Shown piece by piece: positions 24,546 to 38,400 of a stretch of 64,000 nucleotides of DNA. Under the pieces are notes generated by a model that worked only from the letters and a program-made list of their open reading frames with translations, ran no database searches and was not told the DNA's origin. The translations under genes and the position numbers were made by a program. Each line of letters begins with the position of its first letter. Positions within the stretch are counted from its first letter, which is position 1. Source of the stretch: Diorhabda sublineata (lineage: Eukaryota > Arthropoda > Insecta > Coleoptera > Chrysomelidae); NCBI RefSeq assembly GCF_026230105.1, contig NC_079481.1:31162489-31226488 (forward strand), written 5' to 3'.

Positions 24546-26557
24546 ATGGGATTAATCGATGATGAGCTATCAGAAGTCAGAAAACTTTGTGAACATGTCG
24601 TCCCAGGTACGAAACTCGTGTCTTGTGTGCGGACAATGGTTCGGGCAGAAATAAAAAGAACAGACTATAAAAAACTTGTTGTGTGTATTCAATTTAGAGA
24701 GGACTACCCGAAAACATTGTTGCTTTTAGAGCTAAAGAGCAAAACGTTGTCCGAAAAGTTACTACTAAAACTTACCGATGTTTGCGAACAAGAAATAAAA
24801 AAGTATTTGGGGAAGCCCCAGGTGCTTAATACCATAAAATTTTTACGTAATTTCCTTGACGAAAATCCTCTCTCTTGTTGTTACGATGAAATAAGTAATA
24901 TCCGGAAGTTATTCCAAGCCGACGAACTAAAATTAAAACAAAAAAGCTCAACTGTTGTTTTTAACCTCAAAAACGGAGAGTATTATTTAACTTGCAGAAT
25001 TTTTGTTCCAGATAATTATTATTTATCAGCTGTAGAGTAAGTTTACTAAAACTCTATTATAGTATATTAAAAACTGATAAACGTTTGCTTTCAGTACTAA
25101 TGAAATAATGATAAAATTACAAATATTTAGTTTATTTTGTATGTTAGGGATTTTGATGATTACAATTAATTTTAGATTACAGCAAGTTAATACAAACTTC
25201 TCTCCAGCTTTGCAACGTTATATAATTTCTCAAGCTCAGGAAATTGCTAGAAAGTGTGTAGAGCCTCCTTTAAAGAAAAAACCTCGAGAACCAGAATTTA
25301 AACCTGTTCCATCTCTTCAAAAGTGTGTAGAATTTTTGGTTGATTGCATAAAAAGACTTCCAGGGGAACGTTGCCAATTTTGTAACAAAATTTGTTTTCC
25401 TTCTGATCCAAAGGTTTGTATAAATCAAACTTATAAAAGTTTATACACATTTTGATAAAAAATTGTTTATAAATAAACTTGAAAAACTACATTTTTATAC
25501 AAAAAACAACGTAAGCTGTTCTAGAACTATAAAAACTTGAGAAATTGTATGCAACATGTAATAAGCAATGATAAATTTATTTTTTTTTAAACACCAATAT
25601 TTAATTATGGCTAGCACTTTGTGTGCCTTTATATCACTTTATTGGGGTTGATTACTCCCCTTGTTCTTTTTTGTTGCTTCTGGTTTTGTTTGTCAGCTTT
25701 TTTCATTCTTTTCTGTTTTTTTTCTGAAAAATTTGAGGCCATATGTACATAACCCAATCATCTAGAACTTTGTACTTTTGAGTTTCCTTATGTATCTCTT
25801 CTTCTAGAGTTTAAACTCCTGAAAATATCTATCATTTGCTTTTTTTATCCTAATTTTGGAATTTTTGCTAAGGATCTAACTACTCTACCCCTTTTCAGCA
25901 TTATTTTGTGTCAATGTCGTGGATTGGATGTTGGTACTCTAGAATATTCTTTAACTGTATTGTGGTACAGTAGTCACTTCTGATTTACTTATTTTGACGT
26001 TCGAGTTTTTGGAGAAATTTATTTGTTATCAACCTCCCAATGCATTCGAAGGATTCAATAAAACTCCACTTCAGTTCCTAAGTCGTCCTTTATCTATCTA
26101 AATTCTAAAATTGTTTTTTATTATAGTGCTCAATAAAATTCCAGTTCTCTTTATTAGTTTATCTCTTATTTCAAATAAATATCGTATTATAACTTCGTAT
26201 TTTCTGTTTACTTGCGGAACAGATTCCTGTTTGGTTATATTTTGAAGAATAAAATTCCTTTCTGCAGTTGTTGTAACCCCGTGGTTCTATTGATAATAAT
26301 TCACTTTTCAGTTACTTGAAAATGATGAAAATTCACCCAAACATATTGAGAGAATATACTGCGGGCATTTGTTTCATCAAGAGTGCTTTTTCAATTACAT
26401 GAAACAACCTCCGTTTGGTAACAAACATTGTGGAATATGCGGTAAAAAAATTTACCACTTCAAATGGTCCCTGTCAGATAAATTGGCCGAAGAGAGATGG
26501 GCACATGAACAAGCTAGAGAAAGGGAACTGCAAGAGGTAGTGGACTTTTTCGAGTAA
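24546..26557 (+). CDS. RWD-domain and RING-finger protein (probable E3 ubiquitin ligase)
   Basis: Three exons: 24546-25036, 25176-25413 and 26312-26557, giving 325 codons including the stop (324 aa) with closing phases. The second exon uses the acceptor aattaattttag before ATTACAGC. Residues 1 to about 110 look like an RWD fold (an acidic start, then CIQFREDYPKTLLLLELKSK as the central strand region). The C-terminus is a RING of C3H2C3 type: CQFC, then YCGHLFHQEC, then CGIC, followed by a short charged helix (EERWAHEQARERELQEVVDF). RWD plus RING is the layout of several ubiquitin ligases such as the RNF25/RWDD families, but I cannot name the orthologue. All eight expected zinc ligands appear present, so it may be active. 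No clear poly(A) signal was seen close to the stop. Confidence 0.85.
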
Positions 26558-28313
26558 ACGAATTTTTCATTAGCAATAGGAAAAAGAAAAATATATATAT
26601 TACCACTTTTATATTGACTATTTTAATTTATTTACACGTTTTTAATGGGGTTGTAACTATTTTATTGTCCCTTACAGTGTCGTCACCATAAACATCTGAA
26701 TTTTCAAAATTTTTGGATTTTTTTCATGCTATTTCTATTTTTTTTTCACTCTGCTATCCACAATATTTAAATATTAATAATTGGTTCTTAAGAAACATGA
26801 AAATATTCACTGTCTGTGTTTAGGGTCTGTCATAATTGAGGAAGATAAATAAATAACGCTGTTACTTATTCATAACTTTATTAGACTATCAATACAACAT
26901 TTAAACATAAAATAAATGAAAAATATACAAATAAAAAAAGTATCGAAAAAATCATTACACAATCAGACATTTAATTCAATTTGTAATAACACTACCAACT
27001 GTTATGAACCAAATGGTAAAAAATACAACTTGAGATAGTTCATGCCGTTTGGAACATAATTTCGATTGTTATCAACTGAATTTCAAGTTTTAACCATTTT
27101 GGAACACAATATTATCAAACATAATGAATCGATACGTAAAAACAAATTTTTGGCATTTAATGCAATTTAGAACATAACACTATCCGCTGAAATGAACCAA
27201 TTGGCAAAAAGAAACTTTTGGGTTTGGAACATGACACAGTTGACTGTAGTGAACCAAATGGTAAAAAATCTAACTTAAGACAGTTGTTTCCGTTTGGAAC
27301 ATAATTCATGATCCAGACTTTCCGCAAAGATGGAAAGGAGCAGGGAAGTTGAAAATCAGTCAAAATGGTTATTAGGCAATCTAGTGTTAAATATAACAAT
27401 ACAAATGAAATTTAGATTAAGAAACATGTTTGAACAGCATTATACGAAAAATATTTCAATTGACAACCTCCAGAGTTTCGCCCAACTTGGAAAACAAAAA
27501 TAGAGATTCTACAGGAATGTAATAAAAATATAAATCCAAGACTCTGAGATGAGAGCGAAATTGAAATATGATTTACAGGTCCACAATTACTGCCAGGAAT
27601 GTCTCAAAATCAGTAAAGATACAGAAAATTTAGAATAAAATGCTTCTTGGTACATAAAAGATATTATTAGTGTGATATTATACAGTATGTGAATGAGATT
27701 AGGAAATCAGTGTATTTAGCCCATTAAAATATATTTTTTTCTCAGGAAACTGTTTAAATATTCAATTTAAACAAAATAAGTGAAGATAAAATCAAACAAC
27801 CAATGAAAAGCTGTCTTTGTATCAACCAATTGAACCTCTAAAGATGAAATTCTAGTAAAATACACATTTCCAATTTTTTCATCTTAATTACCTTATTATA
27901 TACAAATTGAAATAAAAAAATAGATTCCAGGTAGGTTACTGTCATAAATTAGCTAAATTTATTTCAATCTTGTTCTCCCTCACTTGGTAATGAACATTTT
28001 TTTAAAGCAATGTTAAGGTAAGTAAACTAATTTCTACAGTAGAAACATTCAAATCTTTTGAATATGAAGAAATTGAGAAACATATTTAATTAAAGGTAAA
28101 TATGAATAAAAAATCTACGATTTAAGGCAATTCTAAGTCACTATAAGTATAAACAAACATACATTCACTACGTGTAAAATAAACTTCCGTCTTGATCCAA
28201 CACACTAAAACCACAAAGTATTACAAAAATTTAAACATAAACAATTTGGGATTCGAATTCAGGCAATTATTTTTCCAAGAACTGCCTCTACGTGAAAAAA
28301 ATTCACAAGATAT
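26558..28313. other. Convergent 3' region between RWD/RING gene and mesh
   Basis: The two genes converge here. The short-tail mesh isoform would have its 3' UTR in this interval on the minus strand; an AATAAA on that strand lies at about 26,877-26,882. It contains a degenerate repeat near 27.0-27.3 kb and no supportable coding region. Confidence 0.4.
26995..27310. repeat. Degenerate short repeat
   Basis: GAACCAAATGGTAAAAAAT and TTTGGAACATAAT recur in the same order around 27,003-27,060 and 27,250-27,305, with weaker copies around 27,125-27,180 and 27,190-27,230. Unit length is roughly 60-80 bp and the copies are diverged. Confidence 0.5.
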
Positions 28314-29422
28314 TTAATATACGGTTGTTTCCTTTACTCCCGAACTTGTAATGTTGCTGTTATTATCCTCATCTTCAGAATTATATTCTGCTTCTGTCAG
28401 TTTTCTTGTAGCTGCTTCTTGAGCTTTCCTATAATAATATACTTAATTTATTAGTAATTATGAAATAATTTTACCCCAACTTGCTCCAAAAAGCATCGTT
28501 ATGTCATTCATAAGGGTACGTTCCATGGTTTATGAAATTCCACTTCCACAAAATTCAGAATGCGTTGAAAGTGGAAGTTATAAATAGAACGCACATCTTG
28601 TGTTATGTCAAGTCACGTGACTTAAAATGTTACAGATTGTCATGTCAAAGCTTCTGTTTTATTTGTACAGAGAGGATTGATTGTTTTAAGGTTTTTTCTT
28701 TCGAAACGAATATTTTATTTTGTGCAAATTCAAAACATGCAAATGTACATCTTTATGGGACAAACAAATCTAATCCAAGGTACCAATACGTCATTTTGTT
28801 TTAGGGAACAAATATTGCGTTATTTATATATATATTTATATATAAGCAATTTCTTATAAACAAATAAAATAAAGTTTTTGTTTGTCCACCACGACAATAT
28901 GGCTGACGTCTCAAATCACGTTACTCGAAATAAATGAATTACTGTTTGTGTTACGAAACTGCGAAATCAGAACTGGGTGAAAAAAAAACATATAAAACAG
29001 TAGATATTCTGTGTTGTAAATTCAAATGAACCGCGCAAATAGATTAGTTCTGTCATGTAACATCGAAAATCCGCCATGTTGTTTTCATTGAATAACATCT
29101 AAGTTTGCATTCAGGGTACGTTCCGTGTTGTATAGGTGAAATAGAAGCGGTGGAACAAAGTGTTAAAATCGTTGTCATTAGAATGAGCGAAGCTTGAATC
29201 GCTACACTGAGAAAAATAAAGATATAGTAAAGTTTGTCATTTCTACTTACCTCTGTTGTTCTAAATAACTCTTCTCTTGTAGTTGTTCTTCTTCTCGCTG
29301 TTTCTGCTTTTTACGTAGAAATAGATATGCCATGTAAACGAATAATAAAAGTATAGGTATAAAAATTGCCAAAGTTATACCTGAAGTTATACCAGCTTGA
29401 CGTTGTGAATATTCTTGTTGAC
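28314..29422 (-). CDS. mesh: mesh alternative 3' exons, short cytoplasmic tail
   Basis: Exon 29251-29422 starts at an equivalent phase-1 acceptor and encodes QQEYSQRQAGITSGITLAI followed by a membrane segment and a basic/Glu-rich segment (RKKQKQREEEQLQEK). It splices (CAACAGAG|gtaagt) to 28314-28428, which ends GVKETTVY. The juxtamembrane and membrane part is clearly related to the long-tail exon, so the two ends arose by exon duplication. The tail differs completely and lacks the TDV end. Use of one end excludes the other, because both carry a stop. Confidence 0.85.
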
Positions 29423-32400
29423 CTATTGTAAAGTTTTTCCAAAATAATCATACATATATACATGAAATTGCTTAGATCTTTTTTATTACCAAAAAAAAAT
29501 GTATTTTATTCAATTCTGTATCAAAAATGTTAGTATCTTTAAAATTAAACTCATCTTATGATGTTATATTGTGTTAATACCATTTCTATTTTTATATTAA
29601 TGGCTCCTTACTCTAAATTGAATATGTTGTGATGTTTGTCTTATTTAAACAACACCATAAGTAATGTCTCTGTAGACATTGCACAAAGATAGTTGTTTTA
29701 TTGATTCTTTTTTCAACATTTTCTTTATCAAGATTTGAATTGAATTTTAATTAAAAATTACTGTTTTTTTTACCATTATTGATGCATTCCACTAAGCGTT
29801 CTGAAATACTGTTTTTGGCGACTACGATCGTTGTGGTCGCGGCGAGAACGTCATGACTAACGTTTACGACGACCATGAGAATCTATCTCATTATTTGATA
29901 TTGTACTATCGCCGCAGAAGATATTTTGATTTTAGTTTAATGCAAATCAGTTGAGCATTCCACTAAAAAATTCAATAACTCTTTTTTTTGTTTTTCCAAT
30001 TATGGATTAAATGAAACGGGAAAGATCGTGGTTGTGATTGTCGTGAATGCTTTGTAGAACACACCCATTACGGGCTATGTCAACACTGTCAAGTTAATGT
30101 CAAAATCAGCTGATGTCCATTATTCACAAGATAACCTCTGAAAACTATGCTTTATACGCGGTAATACGTTAAAAACTTAAAACGTGTCTTAAAAAGTTAT
30201 TTTAAAAATAAACCAAACTGAAATTTTTGAGTTAAAATTCTGAAATATCCTATTAGTGATTTTAGGTAGTCTATTTGATTCTTTTTAATAGCCGTCGCAC
30301 CTTTCTTAGAGCTAGAACGGAGGATATTTACTGGAAAAGGAAATATATAGGAATAAGTTAAAAAATGATAGAAATCCGCCACACTCCAGGGATACTTCCT
30401 CGCAATTTTCATACCATTTTCCACGTAGCTCAGAGCATCCCTGGCATGTGAAATCCTTCTCCATTTTTTTTTTCAATCAAGTAAGTCTCCAATATCTCTC
30501 ATCTTTTTTATTAACTGTTCAATACACTATTCAATAAAATATACAAATATATTTAAAGACGGAATTTTATATCCAAATGCACTGTTACGTCCTTGTAGCT
30601 CCAAACATTTTTTCTGTGATTTTATTTGTCATAATTTTTCACAAAAACTGTATAAAATATATTTTTTAATGTATATAACGTTTAGATATTAAATGTCGAT
30701 GTATAGAGGTCAAAGATCTCAAAGTAGAGCACTTACATTATTAGTAGTAACCTTATAATTTGAAAAAACACGATTTCTTTTATTTACTCAATAAACTTTT
30801 CGATTTATTCCCCACTACATAACAAAGTATCAGTTTTTCCCAATTTCTATTCGTCAGAAGTAACTTTATTTAAATTGATATGAATTCTTGACTCTCCACA
30901 CACTGAACACCTCTTCTTATTTTATACATCTGTAACAATACTGCTCTGACTAGCACTGAATCTGTCTTTTGGTACTTTGATCGGTTGGGCGTAATCAAGA
31001 TCCGAATAAGTCAAATTCTTATTGCTGTTTCCTTTCACAACATCAGGTCTGTTAAACGGCGTTGTATATTGTATACTAGACGTAGGACTAGTTGGACTTC
31101 CCGTAGCAGTTCTAGAACTTCTATCAACGTCTTCGTAAGTGGGATCGTTCGGATCTAAAGGTTTTTCTTCAAATTCCGAATTAGGTCTGTTGGTTAAAGG
31201 TTCGTGCGTTCTATACGACTTATCGTAGCTTCTCCTTTTTTTACTTAGCGTATCTGAATCGCTAGGGCTAGATACGGGGCTTTGAGGATACTTTTCGTCG
31301 TCGTCATCGTCTTCTCGATAAGGATCCAAACCTCTATTGAATTGTTGGAGAGTTTGAGGTTTTTGTACGTTTTGATATTGCCAGGAATTTGCGTCTTTGT
31401 TCGTTAATCTTTGGTAGACTCTGTAAGCTCCGTAGACTATTAAAAGGACTAATGGTATGAGTATTGCGAGGACTATGCCTGAAGTGATGGCTGCTTGACG
31501 TGAGGAATACTCTTCTTCACCTGCAGGTAATAAAATCATGCGTATAAATAAACTGATGATGAATTTACAAATGAATGAAATGGAAAAGAATAAAAAAAAT
31601 CATAATGTCTATAATAGCACAAATAACTAATCATTAAAGACACAAAAATTCTGAAGGTGTGCAAAAATTTCGCAGGGATGTGGATGTATACAGCAATCGT
31701 GAGACCAATAATCACATATGGGGCACTAAAACTAATCTGGATACCACAAGGAATAATATTTCGAAGGTACAAACATTGGCTTGAATATGTGCAACCGAAG
31801 CCATGAAATAATGCCCAACAGCTGATTTAGAAGTGATTCTAAATCTCCACATAATCTTGGAAAGTGTTAATTAGAATGTTCAGAGACTTGGGACATGCCT
31901 CAGGATGATGCATCGAAAAAGTTTAGCTTTATATTAAGCTGTAGAAGTAAGTGCACATAAATTTCGATACTTACGTAAGCAGTAGGTGTAACCATATTCT
32001 GGAATGTTCCAAGTACCATCAGCTCGACATTCTCTTCTAGGATCTCCGACTAATACGAAATCTTGTATACATTCGTAAGTCACTTTAGTACCGGGTACAA
32101 ACAAGAAGGTACTTTTTCTACCAAATCTTGGAGTTTCTAGAACGCCACATGATGTAACTTTGGTTCTTGCCGTTTCTTTATATTTGTATATAGTCGATTT
32201 ATAATTTTGCGTATAATGGGCTTGGTCGCGGTTTAACGTCATGGCGTAATCGTAGTAACATTCGTACATCTTCGTTGGGCACAATTCGTACGTTCGATTC
32301 CTTTCGACGGAATAATTCGACGGTAATATGTCTTCGGGTAACATCAAAAATTGCGGTTTGAAGTATTTGTCGTTGTAATCAGAAGCAGTTTTTCCAAATT

Positions 32401-35400
32401 CTCTGTAATATTTCATTATTTTAATCATGGGGAATTATCAGAAAAAACTAGTTACCTATGGAATAATGATCTGCCTTTTACTGGGTCTAGTACATCGTCC
32501 AACATCCATTTAATTCCAAAATCGTTGTACACCCTTTCCATGTCATTGATGTTACTAACTATAGCTGCTTTCGAACCATCTGGGAGTGTGAAATCGTCTT
32601 CTTTATCGAAACTCCAATTTCCGAATAAACCGATTGTTTTATTCTTCAAAATAAAATTTAAAAGTAAATTAATACTATTTACAAACCCCGTATAATATCT
32701 CGTTAATTTTCATAATTATCTTTTATGAAAATTAATATTAACAAAAGTGGCAACAACGCGTTTAATATATTTTAATTTGTAAAATTGAACCTCAAATACC
32801 AACAGTTTGACAACTGCTATCACCGATATCCAAAGTGTAAGTGAAATCAATACTCGTATGTCAGGGGATATTACATTCTTCACGTTGGCAGCCCTGTGGT
32901 ATTGGTTAGGATTTATCGTATGTATGAATTCATTGTTTTTGTGTTTGTTGTTTACATTTTATAAGATGCGTAATATAAAGTGAATTATTTGCATAATTAT
33001 TTTAATATCGAACTTCGTATGTGTGGTTTTAGTAGGTGCAATTTTATGTATAAGGTTTGTTATGGAAAAAAATCATATTATTAAAAAAATGAGAGAAAAT
33101 GAATTTAAAAGTAAGGTTAGAAATTATAATGTAAATAATAAATTCATATAAACTTATTAATTGAAATAGGAACATTTTATACATTACAATATCTATTGAA
33201 ATACAGGGTTGTTCTCTTATAGTGCCAAATATACGAGGTTTTATAATTATTTTTTTCATTTGAAGTTATGTAAATTTAAAAATAAATGTGTATTCATATA
33301 AACTTGTTTATAATCAACTTACAATGAACGTCCATGGCAAAAATACTCTAGCACTCATGTATCCTTGGTTATCCACAACTTCAACACCGGCACCATTATC
33401 AAACATGATCAAAACTTCAGATTGATTCAAAATATAAGTTGGAGTGTATATTGTGACTCCTGAAAATAAAAAAAAAAAACAGTTACAAATTAAAATAAAC
33501 GTTACTACCATTTATTCTTTGTTTTATTGTCCATCAGTATTCCTTGATATATATCAAGCTTTTGACAAGGTGTGGTATGGAAGCCTTCGTTTCAAGATGG
33601 AGCATTACCTTACACAACCAAAATCAACGAAGATCAATACTGGGGTACAACAAAACATTAGTCTGGGGGCATTATTTTATTTAGTACGGTAGAAAATACT
33701 ATGAAAAGAACAATTGGGGTTGATACAGTTATTTTATCCAGTCACGAAGATCCAGCAACTTGGAAGATTGGACGAGACTCAAAAATCATGTTTACTTGTG
33801 TTAAATTTATGTCATTGATAATAAAACATTAATTCTTTGAGTGAACATACATGAGAAATCATGGATGGAGCATTACCTTCCATCTTACTTCAAATTATTC
33901 AAGTCTAAACAAGCAGACAATTCAGAACCAGAACCAATGGAAAAATCTGGGGTACAAGGCAGTGTTCTGGGGCCATTATTTTATTTAGTACTGCAGAAAA
34001 TAAAAAACATTTTCGTTTGATACAGTTATTTTATCCATTTACGAAGACCCAGCACTTCTTGGAAGATTGGACGAGGCTGAAAAATCGTGATACGGTAACT
34101 TGGAAATAAAAAAAATTGGAAGAAGTTAGCAAGGGAATTTAATGATGAGAATATCATAAACTATAATTAAATAAAAAGTGCAAATCTTAAATCATTCTAC
34201 CAAAAGTTTTTATAATATTCTCAAAATGTAAACAATTTAATAAAGTTAATTTGTAAAATTAGAATGTAATCCGTTATCTTGATTTAGGTTTCAAACAGTT
34301 ATATAAGAAAATCTAAATTGACTATGGACGACAAGGCTTTTAATTCAAAAGTCTACGATAAAATCCATGGCATAGAACTTTGGGGTTATGCTAGTAAATA
34401 AAAAATAAATAATCCTGGTAAATAATACATCACAGGAAAGCTCGAAAAGCATAGAAGAACATGAACAATTAATACAATCACAAAGAGAAAGATTATAGAT
34501 CTTAAATGAAGTATAGAGACCCTTTTCACTGGAAGAGCCCTTATTATACCATAGAAGAACTTGGAGATGTTAGTTCTACACCAAACAATTTCCTTATGGA
34601 CTAAACTAAATAAAATTATTCAACTAGGAAACTTTTTATCTCAATATCTAATTCTTACCTTGAAAATGTTGAAATTTCAAAGATGGTCTATCAAAATATA
34701 ATCTCCTATTATCAGCTATAACGTCTAGTCTATACCTCCACCTAGCATCCAGCGGTCTCCTTCTAACTTCAACAGATATGGTATTATTACCTTTAGCTAC
34801 AATGGACGTTAGTTGAGTGGCTTTGACTTCTCCTAAACGATTAGGATCCATTTGTTCGAACCTTCCTTGGACCTCGAAGTTATCAGATTTCTTAACCGAT
34901 TTAACGAGAGCGAATTCTCCTTTACCGTTAAAAGTATATTCAACATCATCAAAAGTAACGATGTGCGGGTCACCGTAAACACCAGCAATTCCCGGCGCTT
35001 GGTAAGCTACGCAATCTTGAGAAGGTCTTCTTTCGAATCTCAAAGTTTCACAACCTACTGCTTGTTCTTCTTGCCAAATGCAGCACAGGTACTTCGGCAC
35101 TATATCGTTGAACCACTGTGATAGAGTTGGTACTTTCGTAGCTTCATTGTAAGGGAGGTTACCGAGGTTGTGGCATCGTCTCGGGCTGGAACCCCATTGT
35201 TGATCGTAGGATAACATCAAGTAGCCGTTTTTGTCGTAACAGCATTGTTGTTCGGAACCTTCTAGACTGTAATACAAAAAAATTATTTATCAACAAAAGG
35301 AAAAATTTCGTTTTTATTTTACTTACGTCGGTGATCCGGTTCTGACGCAATGAAGGGCTTGATTATTATAATAACAAATCGGATTTGAATCTTTATCGCA

Positions 35401-38400
35401 ATCGTAATCCGGTAAAAATCTCCCTTTATCTGCTAATGCTTGTTCCACCGTGCAGGGACATTGAGCTAGTTCGTGAGCGAAATTTTTTAGGTATCTATCG
35501 GTTCTTATCCAATCGTCGCAGAGATATTTCGGCCAGTTTTTACCATACAAGGTTTCCCATTGGAACTGGAAGTACCAGCCTAGAGGTATCGGTCTACTCC
35601 ATATTACAGGCACTATTTCTACCGATGCTTGTTCAGTAGTGTAAGTATTAACCTAAAAATGTCAAATGTCAAAATTAGGCGCGTTTGTTTATATGCAACA
35701 AAAACCGTTCGTGCACCAAGTACTCGAACCGAATACTAATAAACTTACTGATATCGAGTCTGTCAAATTTATTTGTAAAAATCCAAATTTGATATCGTTC
35801 AAATAAGGATTGATCTTATTCCTGTATTGCGAAGGAACTATAGTGAATTCACCAGTATTTTGAATGCTATCTGTGATGTCTGTGATATAAAGAAAAGTTG
35901 GTCTCATGGTCGTTTCTCTATAGCCCCATAGAGAAATTCTAACGTTCGCGTTTTCGGACGTCGTCAAATTTTGTTTTTCCCACGTAATTCTTATTTCGCT
36001 AGGCGATTTTTCGTGATACTTCATATCCTTGAAGAAAATTTTTTGAGTTGCGCTAGCAGGGGATTCTAAAAAATAGAATAAAAAAATAAATTACTATAAG
36101 ATTAACGAGTTTATTTATTAGTATTTACCAACATAGTATTTTCCTTTCCATTTGAACGGTTCGGAATTTACAGCTATCTGTAAATTAACCCAACCTTCGG
36201 TGAGTAACATAGGTTGAACACAGATGGCTCTGTTTTTATCAACGACGTAACCAAATACTTCATTAGAAAGATCGAATTTGCATCTTATTCTATCGTCTCG
36301 ATTAAAACAAGGACCCGTGATGTTGACAACTGTTCCCCCTAACATATTACCACTTTCTGGAGCGAATTTTAATGGTAAGTTAGCTCCATCTATAAGAAAA
36401 CGATATTACTAAAAATTAGAGGTTATGTTATTTTAATAACAGCTTACCAATGTCTTTGTTGCAAGAACCAAGTAAAATATCTTCGTCTATACGAAAAATA
36501 TGTCTACCATTAAAACCATTACCAAAACCTACAGCAGTCAAATCTCTGATGACGGATTCTTGACTGTAAGGTTTGTATTCGTAACTTCTAGTACCGTTTC
36601 CCGCGTTGAATCCTACGAATGCGTTGGTACCGCCTTCGCCGTTTCGCGAATCACCTCCAGCTTCGGTGGAACTTGTCCAATCTAAATTGAGATAATTAAA
36701 AATGGCGTAGGTGAAGACTTCATCGGTTGCTATTACCATTTGATACGTATTCGTCTTAAAGATACAAAATTATGTTAATAAATTGAATTATATTTCTTCG
36801 AACAGATTCTAACCTTATATTTAGCATTAGCGAAACCTCCCGCGAAGGTTATATTTTTCCACGTGGCAATTATGGCGTGTTTTGGATCGAAAGTAGTCGC
36901 CCCGATGACACCTTCTCTAATATCCCATTTGAGTCTCTCCCTTATTTCAACACCTAATCTATCGTGTCTACCTCTAAGATCTTTCTCCATTCTAAAATAG
37001 ACTCCCGGAAGTCTTTGATCAATGTCTGTATCACGGATGTTACCGATTGTGCTTTTACTGAAAAAAATACCTGAAAATTGAAAGAAAACATGTCTTATTG
37101 AGTAATGTTTCTCTATAAAGAGGTTAAGACACGATACGTTATACAGAGTAAAAAATATTTAGAGTAGTCTGAGCAACGATGAACAACAAACACTCAGTCA
37201 ACGTATTAAAGTCCAGGAACTGAAATAATTAAAGTAATTTTACAAAAATGACAAAGACAAATCAAAATATAGTAGATGATGTTTGTTTTTACTTTTAAAC
37301 GTTCAAAATCTGAAATATTTTCAAGAATAAGGTACAAAAACAACTTTTTGGAAAACTACAAACATTCAGTCAACATATTAAAGTCCAGAGACTGAAATAG
37401 TTGAAGTAATTTTACCAAAATAAAGAAAACAAATCAAAATATAGTAGATGATGTTTGTTTTTACTTTTAAACGTTCAAAATCTGAAATATTTTCAAAAAT
37501 AAGGTACAGAACTTTTTGAAAAAAAAAAACTAGAATAACAAAACACTCAGTCAACATATTAATGTCCAGGAACTGAAATAATTGAAGTAATTTTACAAAA
37601 ATGACAAAGGCAAATCAAAATATAGTAGATGATGTTTGTTATTGCTTTTAAACGTTCAAAATCTGAAATATTTTCTAAATTAAGGTACAAAAACAACTTT
37701 ATGGAAAACAACAAACACTCAGTCAACGAATTAAAGTCCAGGGACTGAAATAAAAGAAGTAATTTCACAAAAATAAAGAAAACAAATCCAAATATAGTAG
37801 ATGACGTTTCTTTTTGCTTTTCAACGTTCAAAAAATTGAAATAATTTTACCAAAATGACTAAGACAAATTAAAATACATGATACATTGAAAAACTCACAT
37901 ATTTTTCGAAAATAAACAATCAAAAATGACTTTTTCGGGGAACTCCATCAATAACATGTTTTAATCCTTGATATTTTTAACACGCACACACACGCAATTT
38001 CATTATTGTAACCATGAACCATAAAAGCAAACAGAAAAAGTGCAAAATGTGCAGAACCTCATGAGTCAATGAAAGATCTCCAGGAACATACTCAGTCAGT
38101 TTTTCATGCTACCAGAACATAAAATTCATTATAGTCTTGATAGCACTGGTTACTCACCAATGAAAGATGGATCATTTCTTTTCGGCCAGTCTTTAACAGG
38201 AAATACTAAAGGATAATCATAATTTGGAGGTGGATCGCTGAACTCCAAATATCCATTAACTGATATCCTAGTGTAGTTAAATCTGAAATCGAAATAAATA
38301 ATATTAATATCAATTTTTCGATCTAATTTTGAAACGTTTCATGGCTGAACTTTACCTGAATCCGAAGAAAGGAACTTGGAAATTCAGAATCTTTTGGAGT

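Noticed and set aside
28532..28804. 90-codon plus-strand frame (and a 60-codon frame overlapping it)
   Set aside because: Lies in the short-tail intron of mesh, has no conserved motif, and has composition typical of AT-rich non-coding DNA.
29770..30070. Possible transposon with GCATTCCACTAA blocks at 29,784 and 29,955
   Set aside because: The blocks are direct rather than inverted and too short. The GC-rich GCGACTACGATCGTTGTGG stretch is only partly palindromic.
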